A stretch of 42,180 bases of DNA from Bacillota bacterium (lineage in GTDB: Bacteria; Bacillota; Clostridia; Oscillospirales; CAG-382). The first letter of the stretch is position 1, and every line of letters starts with the position of its first letter. The translations under genes were made by a program, and so were the position numbers. The notes under the pieces were generated by a model. That model was not told the DNA's origin, searched no databases, and saw nothing but the letters and a program-made list of their open reading frames with translations. This document shows, piece by piece, positions 25,495 to 34,203 of the stretch. The stretch spans positions 1 through 42,180 of the forward strand of contig JAKPGJ010000054.1 of NCBI GenBank assembly GCA_029550965.1, read 5' to 3'.

Positions 25495-26310
25495 TTATTG
25501 TATCATAATCAAAGCGCTCATGGTGCCCCGGTTCGCGCCGTCCCTGCGGTGGGAGAAGAAGTTTTCTTTGTCGCAGCAGGTGCACAGGCGCGCCGACGAG
25601 ATGTTCTCCGCTTTGACGCCGCTTTTTTCAAGTATCATCTCGTTCGCCATGGTCAGGTCGAAAAACACCTTTCCGTCCTTTTCCGTAAAGCATGCCGCGA
25701 AACCTTTATCCGCCTGCGCAAAGGCTTCCCAAAGCTCCCGGCCGACTTCATAGCAGCACGCGCCGATGCAGGGTCCGATCGCGGCGACGATGCGGTTCTG
25801 GTCCGCGCCCAAAGAACACATCTTTTCAACCGCGTTGGCGGCAATCCTGCCCAGCGTTCCCCGCCAGCCCGAATGAACCGCCGCGCAGACGCGGTTTTGA
25901 TAATCAAACAAAAGCACCGGAACGCAGTCCGCTGTCCGAATCGAGAGGATCAGATTCTTCTCTTTCGTCACCAGTCCGTCGACGCCGTACGGGAACGGGT
26001 CTTTATAAATGCCGGTGCTTTTGTGCTCGTTTCCGACCACTTCGACATTCGTAGAATGGTTCTGGTAGCTCCGGCAGATATCGTTTTCGGTCAGCCCGAA
26101 CACTTCCGCCGCAAGCGCGTGGTTTTTGATCACGTTTTCCTTTGAATCGGTAATGTCCCCCGCGCCGACCGCGAAGTTCAGGCTTTCAAAAACGCCGGCG
26201 CTTACCCCGCCGCGGCGGGTGGTAAACATATGCTTTATGCCGTGCCGATCCAAAAGCGGGCTGGTATAATAGGTAATGCGCGCTTCATGGCGGACAAAAC
26301 TTTCCTTCAA
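25495..26310 (-). CDS. pgeF: PgeF/YfiH/YlmD family (laccase-domain) protein
   Basis: A 271-residue protein of the former polyphenol oxidase family. The Zn site residues are visible: His in YQNHSTNVEVV, Cys in IRTADCVPVLLFD and His in AAVHSGWRGTLG. FTTRRGGVSAGVFESLNFAV is the usual N-terminal block and LCTCCDKENFFSHRRDG the usual end. E. coli PgeF (YfiH) edits misincorporated amino acids in peptidoglycan precursors; other members act on purine nucleosides. The start is TTG at 26310, 8 bases after GGGAG; no in-frame ATG is suitable. It heads the operon with the repair genes. Confidence 0.88.
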   Translation of the reverse strand: MKESFVRHEARITYYTSPLLDRHGIKHMFTTRRGGVSAGVFESLNFAVGAGDITDSKENVIKNHALAAEVFGLTENDICRSYQNHSTNVEVVGNEHKSTGIYKDPFPYGVDGLVTKEKNLILSIRTADCVPVLLFDYQNRVCAAVHSGWRGTLGRIAANAVEKMCSLGADQNRIVAAIGPCIGACCYEVGRELWEAFAQADKGFAACFTEKDGKVFFDLTMANEMILEKSGVKAENISSARLCTCCDKENFFSHRRDGANRGTMSALIMIQ

Positions 26311-26356
26311 TCAAAACACTCCCTGCGCCGTCGGCGTATCAGAATAATCTTCTTCT

Positions 26357-26385
26357 ATAATACAAAATATTCGGAAGGAATGCAA
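26357..26385 (-). promoter_or_regulatory. promoter of the pgeF-recG-dusB operon
   Basis: Minus strand TTGCAT, 17 bp, TATTAT, about 45 bp before pgeF. Confidence 0.55.
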
Positions 26386-26413
26386 GGGCGCAGGATGAAA
26401 TAAACAAAGAAAA

Positions 26414-26441
26414 AAGGATTATAAGTTTTCCTTATAATCCC
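26414..26441 (-). terminator. terminator of the citrate synthase-aconitase-icd operon
   Basis: Minus strand GGATTATAAG-GAAAA-CTTATAATCC followed by six T. Confidence 0.8.
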
Positions 26442-26451
26442 TGATTTTTCT

Positions 26452-27648
26452 CTATATTCTTGCGGCGATCTCTTTTAAGAACTCCATCGTGTTGACCTGT
26501 CTTTTGTTCGGCAGATCGGACAAAAGATAGGTTTCTTTTGTCATAACGCCGTCCTCGATGGTTTTAATGCAAGCTTTCTCAAGCCGGTCGGCGAAGTCCA
26601 TCAGGTCAGTCAGTCCGTCCAGCTCGCCGCGCTTGCGCAAAGCGCCGGTCCAGGCGAAAATGGTCGCAACCGGGTTGGTGGAGGTCTCCTCGCCTCTTAA
26701 ATGCGCGTAATAGTGGCGCTGAACCGTGCCGTGCGCCGCCTCGTACTCGTAAATGCCGTCCGGCGAAACCAAAACGCTGGTCATCATCGCCAGAGAGCCG
26801 AACGCCGTCGCGATCATATCGGACATCACGTCGCCGTCGTAGTTCTTGCAGGCCCAGATGAAACCGCCGTTCGAACGGATGACCCGCGCGACCGCGTCGT
26901 CGATGAGCGTATAGAAGTAGCTGATGCCGGCTTTCTCGAACCTGTCCTTGTACTCGTTCTCGTATATTTCGGCGAATATATCCTTGAATCGGTGGTCGTA
27001 AACCTTCGAGATGGTGTCCTTCGTCGCAAACCACAAATCCTGCTTTAAGTCCAGCGCGTAGTTGAAGCACGCGCGCGCAAAACTCTCGATGCTCTTGTCG
27101 ATGTTGTGGATGCCCTGCACGATGCCGGCGGTTTTGAACTCGTGAATCGGGATTCTCGTTTCGCCGCCGTCCTTGTCGGTGACAACCAGTTCCGCTTTTC
27201 CGCCGTCCGGAACCTTGACCTCGACGCCCTTGTAAACGTCGCCGTACGCGTGTCTTGCAATCGTAATCGGCGCCTTCCAGCCCGGCACATAGGGCGTTAC
27301 CCCTTTTACCACAATCGGCGTGCGGAAAACCGTACCGTCCAGAATCGCGCGGATGGTGCCGTTCGGGCTCTTCCACATCTGCTTGAGGTTATACTCTTTT
27401 ACCCTTTCCGCGTTCGGCGTGATGGTCGCGCATTTTACGGCGACGCCCAGCCGTTTCGTCGCGTTCGCGGCGTCGATGGTAATCTGGTCGTCGGTTTCGT
27501 TGCGCTTTACAAGGCCGAGGTCGTAGTATTCGGTTTTCAGGTCAACAAAAGGCAGAATCAGGATATCCTTGATATACTGCCAGATAACCCTGGTCATCTC
27601 GTCGCCGTCCATCTCGACAAGCGGTGTTTTCATTTGAATTTTAGCCAT
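26452..27648 (-). CDS. icd: isocitrate dehydrogenase, NADP type (eukaryotic-like class)
   Basis: A 398-residue enzyme converting isocitrate to 2-oxoglutarate and CO2. Blocks: [55 protein letters not shown] (substrate Ser/Asn/Arg), the metal Asp region [20 protein letters not shown] and [20 protein letters not shown]. This is the class II, homodimeric NADP form, not the E. coli class. The ATG at 27648 follows AGGAGAG. The gene is 33 bases after aconitase and ends at a strong terminator, making it the last of three. Confidence 0.93.
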   Translation of the reverse strand: MAKIQMKTPLVEMDGDEMTRVIWQYIKDILILPFVDLKTEYYDLGLVKRNETDDQITIDAANATKRLGVAVKCATITPNAERVKEYNLKQMWKSPNGTIRAILDGTVFRTPIVVKGVTPYVPGWKAPITIARHAYGDVYKGVEVKVPDGGKAELVVTDKDGGETRIPIHEFKTAGIVQGIHNIDKSIESFARACFNYALDLKQDLWFATKDTISKVYDHRFKDIFAEIYENEYKDRFEKAGISYFYTLIDDAVARVIRSNGGFIWACKNYDGDVMSDMIATAFGSLAMMTSVLVSPDGIYEYEAAHGTVQRHYYAHLRGEETSTNPVATIFAWTGALRKRGELDGLTDLMDFADRLEKACIKTIEDGVMTKETYLLSDLPNKRQVNTMEFLKEIAARI

Positions 27649-27681
27649 ATAACTCTCCTATCTCATAAACCGCGCTGCTTT

Positions 27682-29622
27682 TTATTTGGATACTCTGGTG
27701 TAATTCAAAAGTCCGCCGGCGATGATAATCTCCCGCTGACGCTTGGAAAGGTTGATGTTTACAGTAATCTTCTTGCCGGTCGTTTTATTCTCGAGCACGG
27801 TCGTATCGCTGTTTTCAATATCCTTCTTAATGTCCGGCAGGCTCAACTGGTCGCCCTGCGCGATCGCGTCATAGTCATGCTCGTCCGCGAAGGTAAGCGG
27901 AATGATTCCGGCGTTGATCAGGTTCGCGGTATGGATGCGCGCAAAGCTCTTCGCGACGACGGCCTTAATGCCGAGATACAGCGGTACCAGCGCCGCATGC
28001 TCGCGCGAGCTGCCCTGTCCGTAGTTGACGCCGCCGACAACGATGCCGCCGCCCTTTTCCTTAGCTCTCTCTGCGAATTGCTCGTCGCAGACAGCGAAGC
28101 AGAACTTGGAAAGATAAGGTATGTTGGAGCGGTAAGGCAGTATCTTGGAGCCGGCGGGCATGATGTGGTCGGTCGTGATGTTGTCGCCCACCTTTAAAAT
28201 GCACTCCGCGTCGATGCGCTCGGCAAGCGGGTTCGCGTTCGGGAAGGGTTTTATGTTCGGTCCGCGCACGACCTCGATGTTCTTCGCTTCCTCCGGCGGC
28301 GCGGGCGGAATAATCATGTTGTCGTTAATCTGGAACTGCTCGGGCAGTTGAATCTCCGGCTCTTCGCCAAGCTCTCTCGGGTTAGAAAGCACGCCCTTGA
28401 TTGCCGAATAGGCCGCCACTTCGGGCGATACAAGGTAAACCTGGGCGTCTTTGGTTCCGCTTCTTCCCTCGAAGTTGCGGTTGAAGGTGCGCAGGCTGAC
28501 GCCGCCGCTCTTCGGCGACTGTCCCATGCCGATGCAGGGTCCGCAGGCGCACTCCAAAACCCGCGCGCCGGCCGCGATGATGTCGGCAAGCGCTCCGTTC
28601 GCGGCGAGCATGTTGAACACCTGCTTCGAGCCGGGCGCGATCGAGAGGCTTACGTTGTCCGCAACCGTTTTGCCCTTCAGAATATAAGCAACCTTCATCA
28701 AATCCACATAGGACGAGTTGGTGCAGGAGCCGATGCAGACCTGGTCGATCAGGATATTGCCCACCTCTTCGACCGATTTGACATTGTCCGGGCTGTGCGG
28801 GCAGGCGACCATCGGCTCAAGGCTGCTCAAATCAATATTGATAATCTCGTCATACTCCGCGTTTTCGTCCGCTTCGAGCGGAACGTAATCCTTCTCTCTG
28901 CCCTGCGCTTTGAGGAACGCTCGGGTAACCTCATCGGACGGGAAAATGGAAGTGGAAGCGCCCAGCTCGGCGCCCATGTTCGTAATCGTGGCTCTTTCGG
29001 GCACGGAAAGCGTTTTGACGCCCTCTCCGCCGTACTCGATAATCTTGCCGACGCCGCCCTTGACGCTCATGATGCGCAAAACTTCAAGAATAACGTCCTT
29101 CGCGGAAACCCAGTCGCGCAGTTTTCCGGTCAGGTTGACGCGCACCATCTTTGGCATATTGATATAGTAAGCGCCGCCGCCCATCGCGACCGCGACGTCC
29201 AGTCCGCCCGCGCCGAACGCGAGCATGCCCAGTCCGCCGGCTGTGGGCGTGTGGCTATCGGAGCCGATTAAGGTTTTGCCGGGCACGCCGAAACGTTCCA
29301 GATGAATCTGATGGCAGATTCCGTTTCCCGGGCGCGAGAAGTACAGCCCGTGCTTCTTCGCGACGGTTTGGATATATTTATGGTCGTCCGCGTTCTCAAA
29401 ACCGGTCTGCAGCGTGTTGTGGTCGATGTATGCGACCGACAGCTCGGTCTTTACTCTCGGAATGCCCATGGCCTCAAATTCGAGATAAGCCATGGTTCCG
29501 GTCGCGTCCTGCGTCAGCGTTTGGTCGATTTTCAGCCCGATTTCGCTGCCGGGAATCATCTCGCCGGACAGCAAATGGGATTTTATAATCTTTTGTGCGA
29601 TGGTATAGCCTTTAATTTTCAG
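27682..29622 (-). CDS. acnA: aconitate hydratase, probable CTG start
   Basis: A 646-residue Fe-S dehydratase converting citrate to isocitrate. Cluster cysteines are in DQVCIGSCTNSSYVD and LECACGPCIGMGQ; DQTLTQDATGTMAYLEF and the C-terminal swivel motif YGQGSSREHAALVP are family hallmarks. No ATG, GTG or TTG gives the full N-terminus: the conserved start KIKGYTIAQKIIKSHLL is only reached from CTG at 29622 (or ATT at 29616). That CTG overlaps the citrate synthase stop (CTGA), with AAAGGA just before it. A TTG at 29574 would lose 16 conserved residues. It belongs to the short clostridial aconitase type (about 640 residues). Confidence 0.88.
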   Translation of the reverse strand: MKIKGYTIAQKIIKSHLLSGEMIPGSEIGLKIDQTLTQDATGTMAYLEFEAMGIPRVKTELSVAYIDHNTLQTGFENADDHKYIQTVAKKHGLYFSRPGNGICHQIHLERFGVPGKTLIGSDSHTPTAGGLGMLAFGAGGLDVAVAMGGGAYYINMPKMVRVNLTGKLRDWVSAKDVILEVLRIMSVKGGVGKIIEYGGEGVKTLSVPERATITNMGAELGASTSIFPSDEVTRAFLKAQGREKDYVPLEADENAEYDEIINIDLSSLEPMVACPHSPDNVKSVEEVGNILIDQVCIGSCTNSSYVDLMKVAYILKGKTVADNVSLSIAPGSKQVFNMLAANGALADIIAAGARVLECACGPCIGMGQSPKSGGVSLRTFNRNFEGRSGTKDAQVYLVSPEVAAYSAIKGVLSNPRELGEEPEIQLPEQFQINDNMIIPPAPPEEAKNIEVVRGPNIKPFPNANPLAERIDAECILKVGDNITTDHIMPAGSKILPYRSNIPYLSKFCFAVCDEQFAERAKEKGGGIVVGGVNYGQGSSREHAALVPLYLGIKAVVAKSFARIHTANLINAGIIPLTFADEHDYDAIAQGDQLSLPDIKKDIENSDTTVLENKTTGKKITVNINLSKRQREIIIAGGLLNYTRVSK

Positions 29623-30992
29623 TCATCCTTTCTTTCTGAAAGCGGTACGTAAGCGACATCCTCAACAATCGGACGGTATGCGGGACGGATAATGCGCTTG
29701 CAGGCGGTAACCTCTTCGATTCTGTGCGCGCACCAGCCTGCCATTCTTGCGACCGCGAAGAGCGGCGTGAACAAATCCTCCGGAATATCGAGCATGCGGT
29801 AAACCAGACCGGAATAGAGGTCGATGTTCGCGCAGATCGCGGTTTTGCCGGGGTTCTTGCCGAGCAGAATCGAAGGCGAAAGCCGCTCGACTGCGTCAAG
29901 CAGCTTGAAGTCGTCCTCGTACCCCTTTTCCTTGACCAGCTGCTTCGCGCTTTCCTTCAAAATCACCGCTCTGGGGTCGGACAGCGTGTAAACCGCGTGT
30001 CCCATGCCGTAAATCAGTCCGCTGCCGTCGCCAGCTTCCTTGTTGACGATTTTCTGGAGGAAGGCCTTGATTTCCTCGTCGTCGTTGTAGTCCTTGACAT
30101 TTTCTTTGATGCAGTCGAGCATCTGCACGACCTTGATGTTGGCGCCGCCGTGGCGCGGGCCTTTCAGCGAGCCGATGCCGGCGGCAATCGCGGAGAACGT
30201 GTCGGTGCCGGACGAGGACAGGACGCGGCAGGCGAACGTGGAGTTGTTTCCGCCGCCGTGCTCGGCGTGCAGGATTAAGCACTTGTCGAGCAACAGCGCT
30301 TCCTCGCGCGTAAATTTGCGGTCAAAACGGAGCGTAGAGAGAATGTTCTCGGCAAAAGAAAGTCCGGGAATCGGCTGATGCAGGTAAATGCTCTTGCCTT
30401 CGTAAACCCTGCGCTTTACCTGATACGCCGCGACCATAATCGAAGGCAGCCTTGCGATCAGAGAAATGGACTGGCGGATCAGGTTCTCGACCGAATTGTC
30501 CTCGGTGTTTTCCTCGTAGCTGTAAAGCGCGAGCACGCCGCGCGCGAGCTTGTTCATGATGTTCGGCGAAGCCGCCTTCATGATCATGTCCTCGACGAAA
30601 TCCTTTGGCAGCTCCCGGTTGACTTCAAGCAGGCGCGTAAAGTACTCAAGTTCTTCTTTGGTCGGCAGATAGCCGAACAGCAGAAGCCATACCACTTCCT
30701 CATAGCCGAAGCGGTCTTCCTTTACGCAGCCGTCTATGATGTCTTCTACGTCAATCCCTCTATAATACAGCTTTCCTTTGTCAGGAACCCGCTCATACTC
30801 GTTGATGATATATCCGTGCACGTTGCTGATATGCGTCAGTCCCGCAAGCACGCCGGTTCCGTCGGCGTTGCGAAGCCCTCTTTTTACGTCAAATTTCTGA
30901 TAATAACGCTCGTCAAAGCAGTTATTCTGTTTTACTTTCTCGGCTAACTTCTGTAATCTGTCAACCCTAAAATCGATTCTTGCGTTTTCCAT
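29619..30992 (-). CDS. gltA: citrate synthase (first copy)
   Basis: A 457-residue citrate synthase of the long Gram-positive anaerobe type, with an N-terminal extension before KFDVKRGLRNADGTGVLAGL. Catalytic region: HAEHGGGNNSTFACRVLSSS (active His), GSLKGPRHGGANIKVVQM, GLIYGMGHAVYTLSDPRA (second His/Asp region) and a C-terminal Arg segment RIIRPAYRP. It condenses oxaloacetate with acetyl-CoA. The ATG at 30992 follows AAAGGGG by 8 bases. It leads the operon with aconitase and icd, giving an oxidative half-cycle to 2-oxoglutarate. A second, diverged copy lies at 37.2 kb. Confidence 0.93.
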   Translation of the reverse strand: MENARIDFRVDRLQKLAEKVKQNNCFDERYYQKFDVKRGLRNADGTGVLAGLTHISNVHGYIINEYERVPDKGKLYYRGIDVEDIIDGCVKEDRFGYEEVVWLLLFGYLPTKEELEYFTRLLEVNRELPKDFVEDMIMKAASPNIMNKLARGVLALYSYEENTEDNSVENLIRQSISLIARLPSIMVAAYQVKRRVYEGKSIYLHQPIPGLSFAENILSTLRFDRKFTREEALLLDKCLILHAEHGGGNNSTFACRVLSSSGTDTFSAIAAGIGSLKGPRHGGANIKVVQMLDCIKENVKDYNDDEEIKAFLQKIVNKEAGDGSGLIYGMGHAVYTLSDPRAVILKESAKQLVKEKGYEDDFKLLDAVERLSPSILLGKNPGKTAICANIDLYSGLVYRMLDIPEDLFTPLFAVARMAGWCAHRIEEVTACKRIIRPAYRPIVEDVAYVPLSERKDD

Positions 30993-31046
30993 AGTTCCAA
31001 CCCCTTTAATCATAGCCGATCGCAAGCTATAAAAAATATTTGCATA

Positions 31047-31075
31047 ATTATAACACCTGTATTCGGGGTTGTCAA
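31047..31075 (-). promoter_or_regulatory. consensus promoter of the citrate synthase operon
   Basis: Minus strand TTGACA, 17 bp, TATAAT. TGCATAATT-like strings recur nearby (about 31041 and 31157) and could be operator parts, but I cannot assign them. Confidence 0.8.
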
Positions 31076-31193
31076 TACAAAAATGCAACATTTTATTTTT
31101 TTATTTCATTTTTATCGCGGTTCGTCCCGTGTAAACGCGTTTTTCAGTTCCGATTTTGCATAATTGACAGATAAAAATTGCATTTTTGAAATT

Positions 31194-32372
31194 TTACAGT
31201 GTATTTTTTATACGTTCCGCCGCAATCAGCGTATTTTCGTAGCTGCCGAATCCGGTCAGTCTCAAGAATCCTTCGCCGTTTTTGCCGAACCCGCTGCCCG
31301 GCGTTCCGACGATGTAGCACTTGGTGAGCAGATAATCGAAGAACTCCCAGCTCTTCATGTTGTTCGGGCACTTCAGCCAGACATACGGCGAATTCTTTCC
31401 GCCGAAGTACTGAATGCCCTTCGCCGAAAGCGCTTCGCTCAAAATGGCGGTGTTACGCTTGTAATAGTCTATGTTTTCCTTAATCTGCGCTCTGCCTTCG
31501 GGCGTAAACACGGCTTCCGCGCCGCGCTGAATGATGTACGCCGTTCCGTTGTACTTCGTGGACTGTCTGCGCAGCCACAGCTCGCCAATTTTTCTGCCCT
31601 CTCTGACCAGCTCTTTCGGAATGACGGTGTAGCCGCAGCGCGTTCCGGTAAAGCCCGCCGTCTTGGAGAACGAGCAGAACTCGATCGCGCAGGTCTTAGC
31701 GCCTTCGATTTCGAAAATGGAATGCGGCAGGTCCTTGTCCTCGATAAACGCTTCATACGCGGCGTCAAACAATATGACCGCATCCTGCGCGTTCGCGTAA
31801 TCCACCCATTTCTTCAGCCCCGCGCGGTCGTACACGGCGCCGGTCGGGTTGTTCGGCGAGCAGAGGTAGATGATGTCCGCTTTGACGTTGTAGTCGGGTT
31901 CGGGCGTAAATCCGTTGGACTCGTTCGCGTCGATGTAGAGGATTTTCCGGCCCGCCATGATGTTCGTATCCACATAAACCGGATAAACCGGGTCGGGAAT
32001 TAATACCGTGTTCTCGTCGCTGAAAATGTCGAGGATATTGCCGACGTCGCTCTTTGCGCCGTCGGAAACAAAAATCTCGTCGACGGAAACATCAACGCCG
32101 TATTCCTTATAATAGTCCGCAATCGCCTGACGAAGGAATTCGTATCCCTCGTAGTCGCAGTATCCTCTGAAGGTTTCCTTAACGCCCATTTCGTCGCAGG
32201 CCTTTTTCATCGCGTCCACGCACGCCTGCGGAAGCGGAAGGGTTACGTCGCCGATGCCCATTTTAATAATCGGCGCGCCGGGGTTTTTCTTGAGAAATTC
32301 GCTGGTTTTCTGCGCTATGTTAAAGAATAAGTAGCTGTCCTGCAGTTTGTTGAAGTTTCCGTTTATCTTCAT
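31194..32372 (-). CDS. dapL: LL-diaminopimelate aminotransferase
   Basis: A 392-residue PLP enzyme that turns tetrahydrodipicolinate directly into LL-diaminopimelate with glutamate as donor, bypassing the succinylase and acetylase routes. DapL marks: IIKMGIGDVTLPLPQA, ETFRGYCDYEGYEFLRQAIA, SDGAKSDVGNI, LCSPNNPTGAVYDR and the PLP Lys in FCSFSKTAGFTGTRCGYT. Length and motifs are complete. The ATG at 32372 follows AAAGGA by about 9 bases. It is 190 bases after dapF, so it may have its own promoter. Confidence 0.93.
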   Translation of the reverse strand: MKINGNFNKLQDSYLFFNIAQKTSEFLKKNPGAPIIKMGIGDVTLPLPQACVDAMKKACDEMGVKETFRGYCDYEGYEFLRQAIADYYKEYGVDVSVDEIFVSDGAKSDVGNILDIFSDENTVLIPDPVYPVYVDTNIMAGRKILYIDANESNGFTPEPDYNVKADIIYLCSPNNPTGAVYDRAGLKKWVDYANAQDAVILFDAAYEAFIEDKDLPHSIFEIEGAKTCAIEFCSFSKTAGFTGTRCGYTVIPKELVREGRKIGELWLRRQSTKYNGTAYIIQRGAEAVFTPEGRAQIKENIDYYKRNTAILSEALSAKGIQYFGGKNSPYVWLKCPNNMKSWEFFDYLLTKCYIVGTPGSGFGKNGEGFLRLTGFGSYENTLIAAERIKNTL

Positions 32373-32503
32373 CTGCTCTTTTCCTTTCGTTTTAAATTAC
32401 TCATACTGAAAACAGTATATCATAAATCCGTTACGGATAACATCATGTTTCACCGAAAACACAAATGACAGAGTGCGCTCGGTATGTTTTATATAAATAT
32501 TGT

Positions 32504-32534
32504 GCCTTTCGGTATCGTTTCGGCGCCGAAAGGC
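32504..32534. terminator. hairpin between dapF and dapL
   Basis: A 9-bp stem GCCTTTCGG (32504-32512) / CCGAAAGGC (32526-32534) with a competing 14-bp palindrome TTTCGGCGCCGAAA (32518-32531). On the minus strand no good T-run follows, so ending of dapF transcription is uncertain. An ATCCG-TTA-CGGAT palindrome lies at about 32425. Confidence 0.4.
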
Positions 32535-32562
32535 ATAAATCCTTTTTTATTGTTGGCAAGAC

Positions 32563-33396
32563 TTATAAATCAATCTCGCCTTTGAAAACGGTTACGGCCT
32601 CGCCGGTCATATACACGGTTTCGTCGGTGTACTCAATGGTCAGCTTTCCGCCGCGCAGCGCAACCTCGACCGGCACGCCCTTGTCGCAGTAGCCGCAAAG
32701 GGTCGCCGCCACAACGGTTGCGCAGGTTCCGGTGCCGCAGGCGAGCGTCTCTCCGCTGCCGCGCTCCCAGACGCGCATTTTCAGCTTGTTTCTGCCAAGC
32801 ACCTGAACAAACTCGGTGTTGACCCGGTCGGGAAAAATGGGATTAAACTCAAACTGTTTTCCGATCGCGGGCAGGTCGAGCGTCTCGACGTCGTCCACAA
32901 ACACGACGCAGTGCGGATTTCCCATGCTGACGCAGGTAATCCGGTATTCTTGACCGCCGATCTCAACCGGCCTGTCGATGACGCTGTCGCCGTCCAGCAG
33001 TACCGGAATCTCGGCGGGATTTAAAACCGCTTTTCCCATATCCACCCGCGCCGCGACGGCGACGCCGTCTTTTAGAACCATTTTCAGGGTTTTGATTCCG
33101 GAATTGGTCTCGATACGGATGATTTCTTTTTTCGCGATGCCGTTGTCGTAAACGAATTTTCCGACGCAGCGCACGCCGTTTCCGCACATCTTCGCCTCGC
33201 TGCCGTCGGCGTTGAAGATGCGCATTTTCGCGTCGGCGATTTCGGACGGGCAGATTAGAATAATCCCGTCGCCGCCGATGCTGAAATGCCGGTCGGAAAG
33301 CCTTACGGCAAGCTCGCTCGGGTTCTCTATCTTTTCCTCGAAGCAGTTGATGTAGATATAGTCGTTCCCTGCCCCGTGCATTTTTGTAAACTTCAT
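32563..33396 (-). CDS. dapF: diaminopimelate epimerase
   Basis: A 277-residue cofactor-free epimerase converting LL- to meso-diaminopimelate. The two catalytic cysteines are in MCGNGVRCVGKFVYD and ETLACGTGTCATVVAA; the start FTKMHGAGNDYIYIN and DRHFSIGGDGIILI are typical. The ATG at 33396 is preferred to the GTG at 33405 because AAAAGG lies 8 bases before it. The site follows the dapB stop directly (17 bases between genes). Confidence 0.95.
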   Translation of the reverse strand: MKFTKMHGAGNDYIYINCFEEKIENPSELAVRLSDRHFSIGGDGIILICPSEIADAKMRIFNADGSEAKMCGNGVRCVGKFVYDNGIAKKEIIRIETNSGIKTLKMVLKDGVAVAARVDMGKAVLNPAEIPVLLDGDSVIDRPVEIGGQEYRITCVSMGNPHCVVFVDDVETLDLPAIGKQFEFNPIFPDRVNTEFVQVLGRNKLKMRVWERGSGETLACGTGTCATVVAATLCGYCDKGVPVEVALRGGKLTIEYTDETVYMTGEAVTVFKGEIDL

Positions 33397-33413
33397 TTCA
33401 GGCACCTTTTCTT

Positions 33414-34184
33414 TTAAACTTTCGCAGTGTCGCGGCCGGCTTCCTGCAGCAGCTCTTTCATCGTATAAAAGCCTTTCTGCTTCGTAACCACGAATTCAGC
33501 GGCGCGCAGCGCGCCCTCCGCGAAAAGCTCGCGGCTGGTGGCGGTATGCTGAATGGAGATAATCTCGTCGTTGCCGCAGAACAAAACCTCGTGCTCGCCG
33601 ATAATGTTGCCGCCGCGGATGGACTGAATGCCGATTTCCTTCTGCTCGCGCTGGTGGCGCGCCTTGGACCTGTCGTAAACATATTCCGCGCCGCCGCGCA
33701 CTTCCTTGATCGCTTCCGCGATCATCAGCGCGGTTCCGCTCGGAGCGTCCAGCTTTTTGTTGTGATGCTTTTCGACGATTTCGACGTCGTACTTTTCTCC
33801 AAGAACCAACGCCGCATGCCGGCAAAGGTTTATCAGCAGGTTGACGCCGAGCGACATATTCCGCGAATAGAAGACCGGCACGGTTCTTGCGAGTTTGTTG
33901 ATCATATTCAGTTCTTCTTCGTTATGCCCGGTCGTGGCTATCACAATCGGCGTATGCGTCTTTTTGGCGTAGGGAACCAGCTTTTCCACGGCGGAATGAT
34001 GCGAAAAGTCGATAATGACGTTCGCTTTTACCGGTATGTCGTCGATGTTCGTATAGATCGGAAAATCCGCCTGCGCCGGAACCAAATCGACCCCCGCGAC
34101 GATTCTGCAGTTGTGTTCCGCCGCGGCAGCCGCGACGGCTCTGCCCATTCTGCCTGCTGCTCCGCACAGTATTATATCGATCAT
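33414..34184 (-). CDS. dapB: 4-hydroxy-tetrahydrodipicolinate reductase
   Basis: A 256-residue NAD(P)H reductase. The dinucleotide site is ILCGAAGRMGRAVAAAA; IDFSHHSA, VIATTGHNEEEL, and the catalytic segment EIVEKHHNKKLDAPSGTALM with the substrate-binding Lys/Ser/Gly/Thr follow; GEHEVLFCGNDEIISIQHTA closes the family pattern. The ATG at 34184 follows AAGGAAGG. It lies 19 bases after dapA in a dapA-dapB-dapF unit. Confidence 0.95.
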   Translation of the reverse strand: MIDIILCGAAGRMGRAVAAAAAEHNCRIVAGVDLVPAQADFPIYTNIDDIPVKANVIIDFSHHSAVEKLVPYAKKTHTPIVIATTGHNEEELNMINKLARTVPVFYSRNMSLGVNLLINLCRHAALVLGEKYDVEIVEKHHNKKLDAPSGTALMIAEAIKEVRGGAEYVYDRSKARHQREQKEIGIQSIRGGNIIGEHEVLFCGNDEIISIQHTATSRELFAEGALRAAEFVVTKQKGFYTMKELLQEAGRDTAKV

Positions 34185-34203
34185 AGATTACCTTCCTTAG
34201 TCT

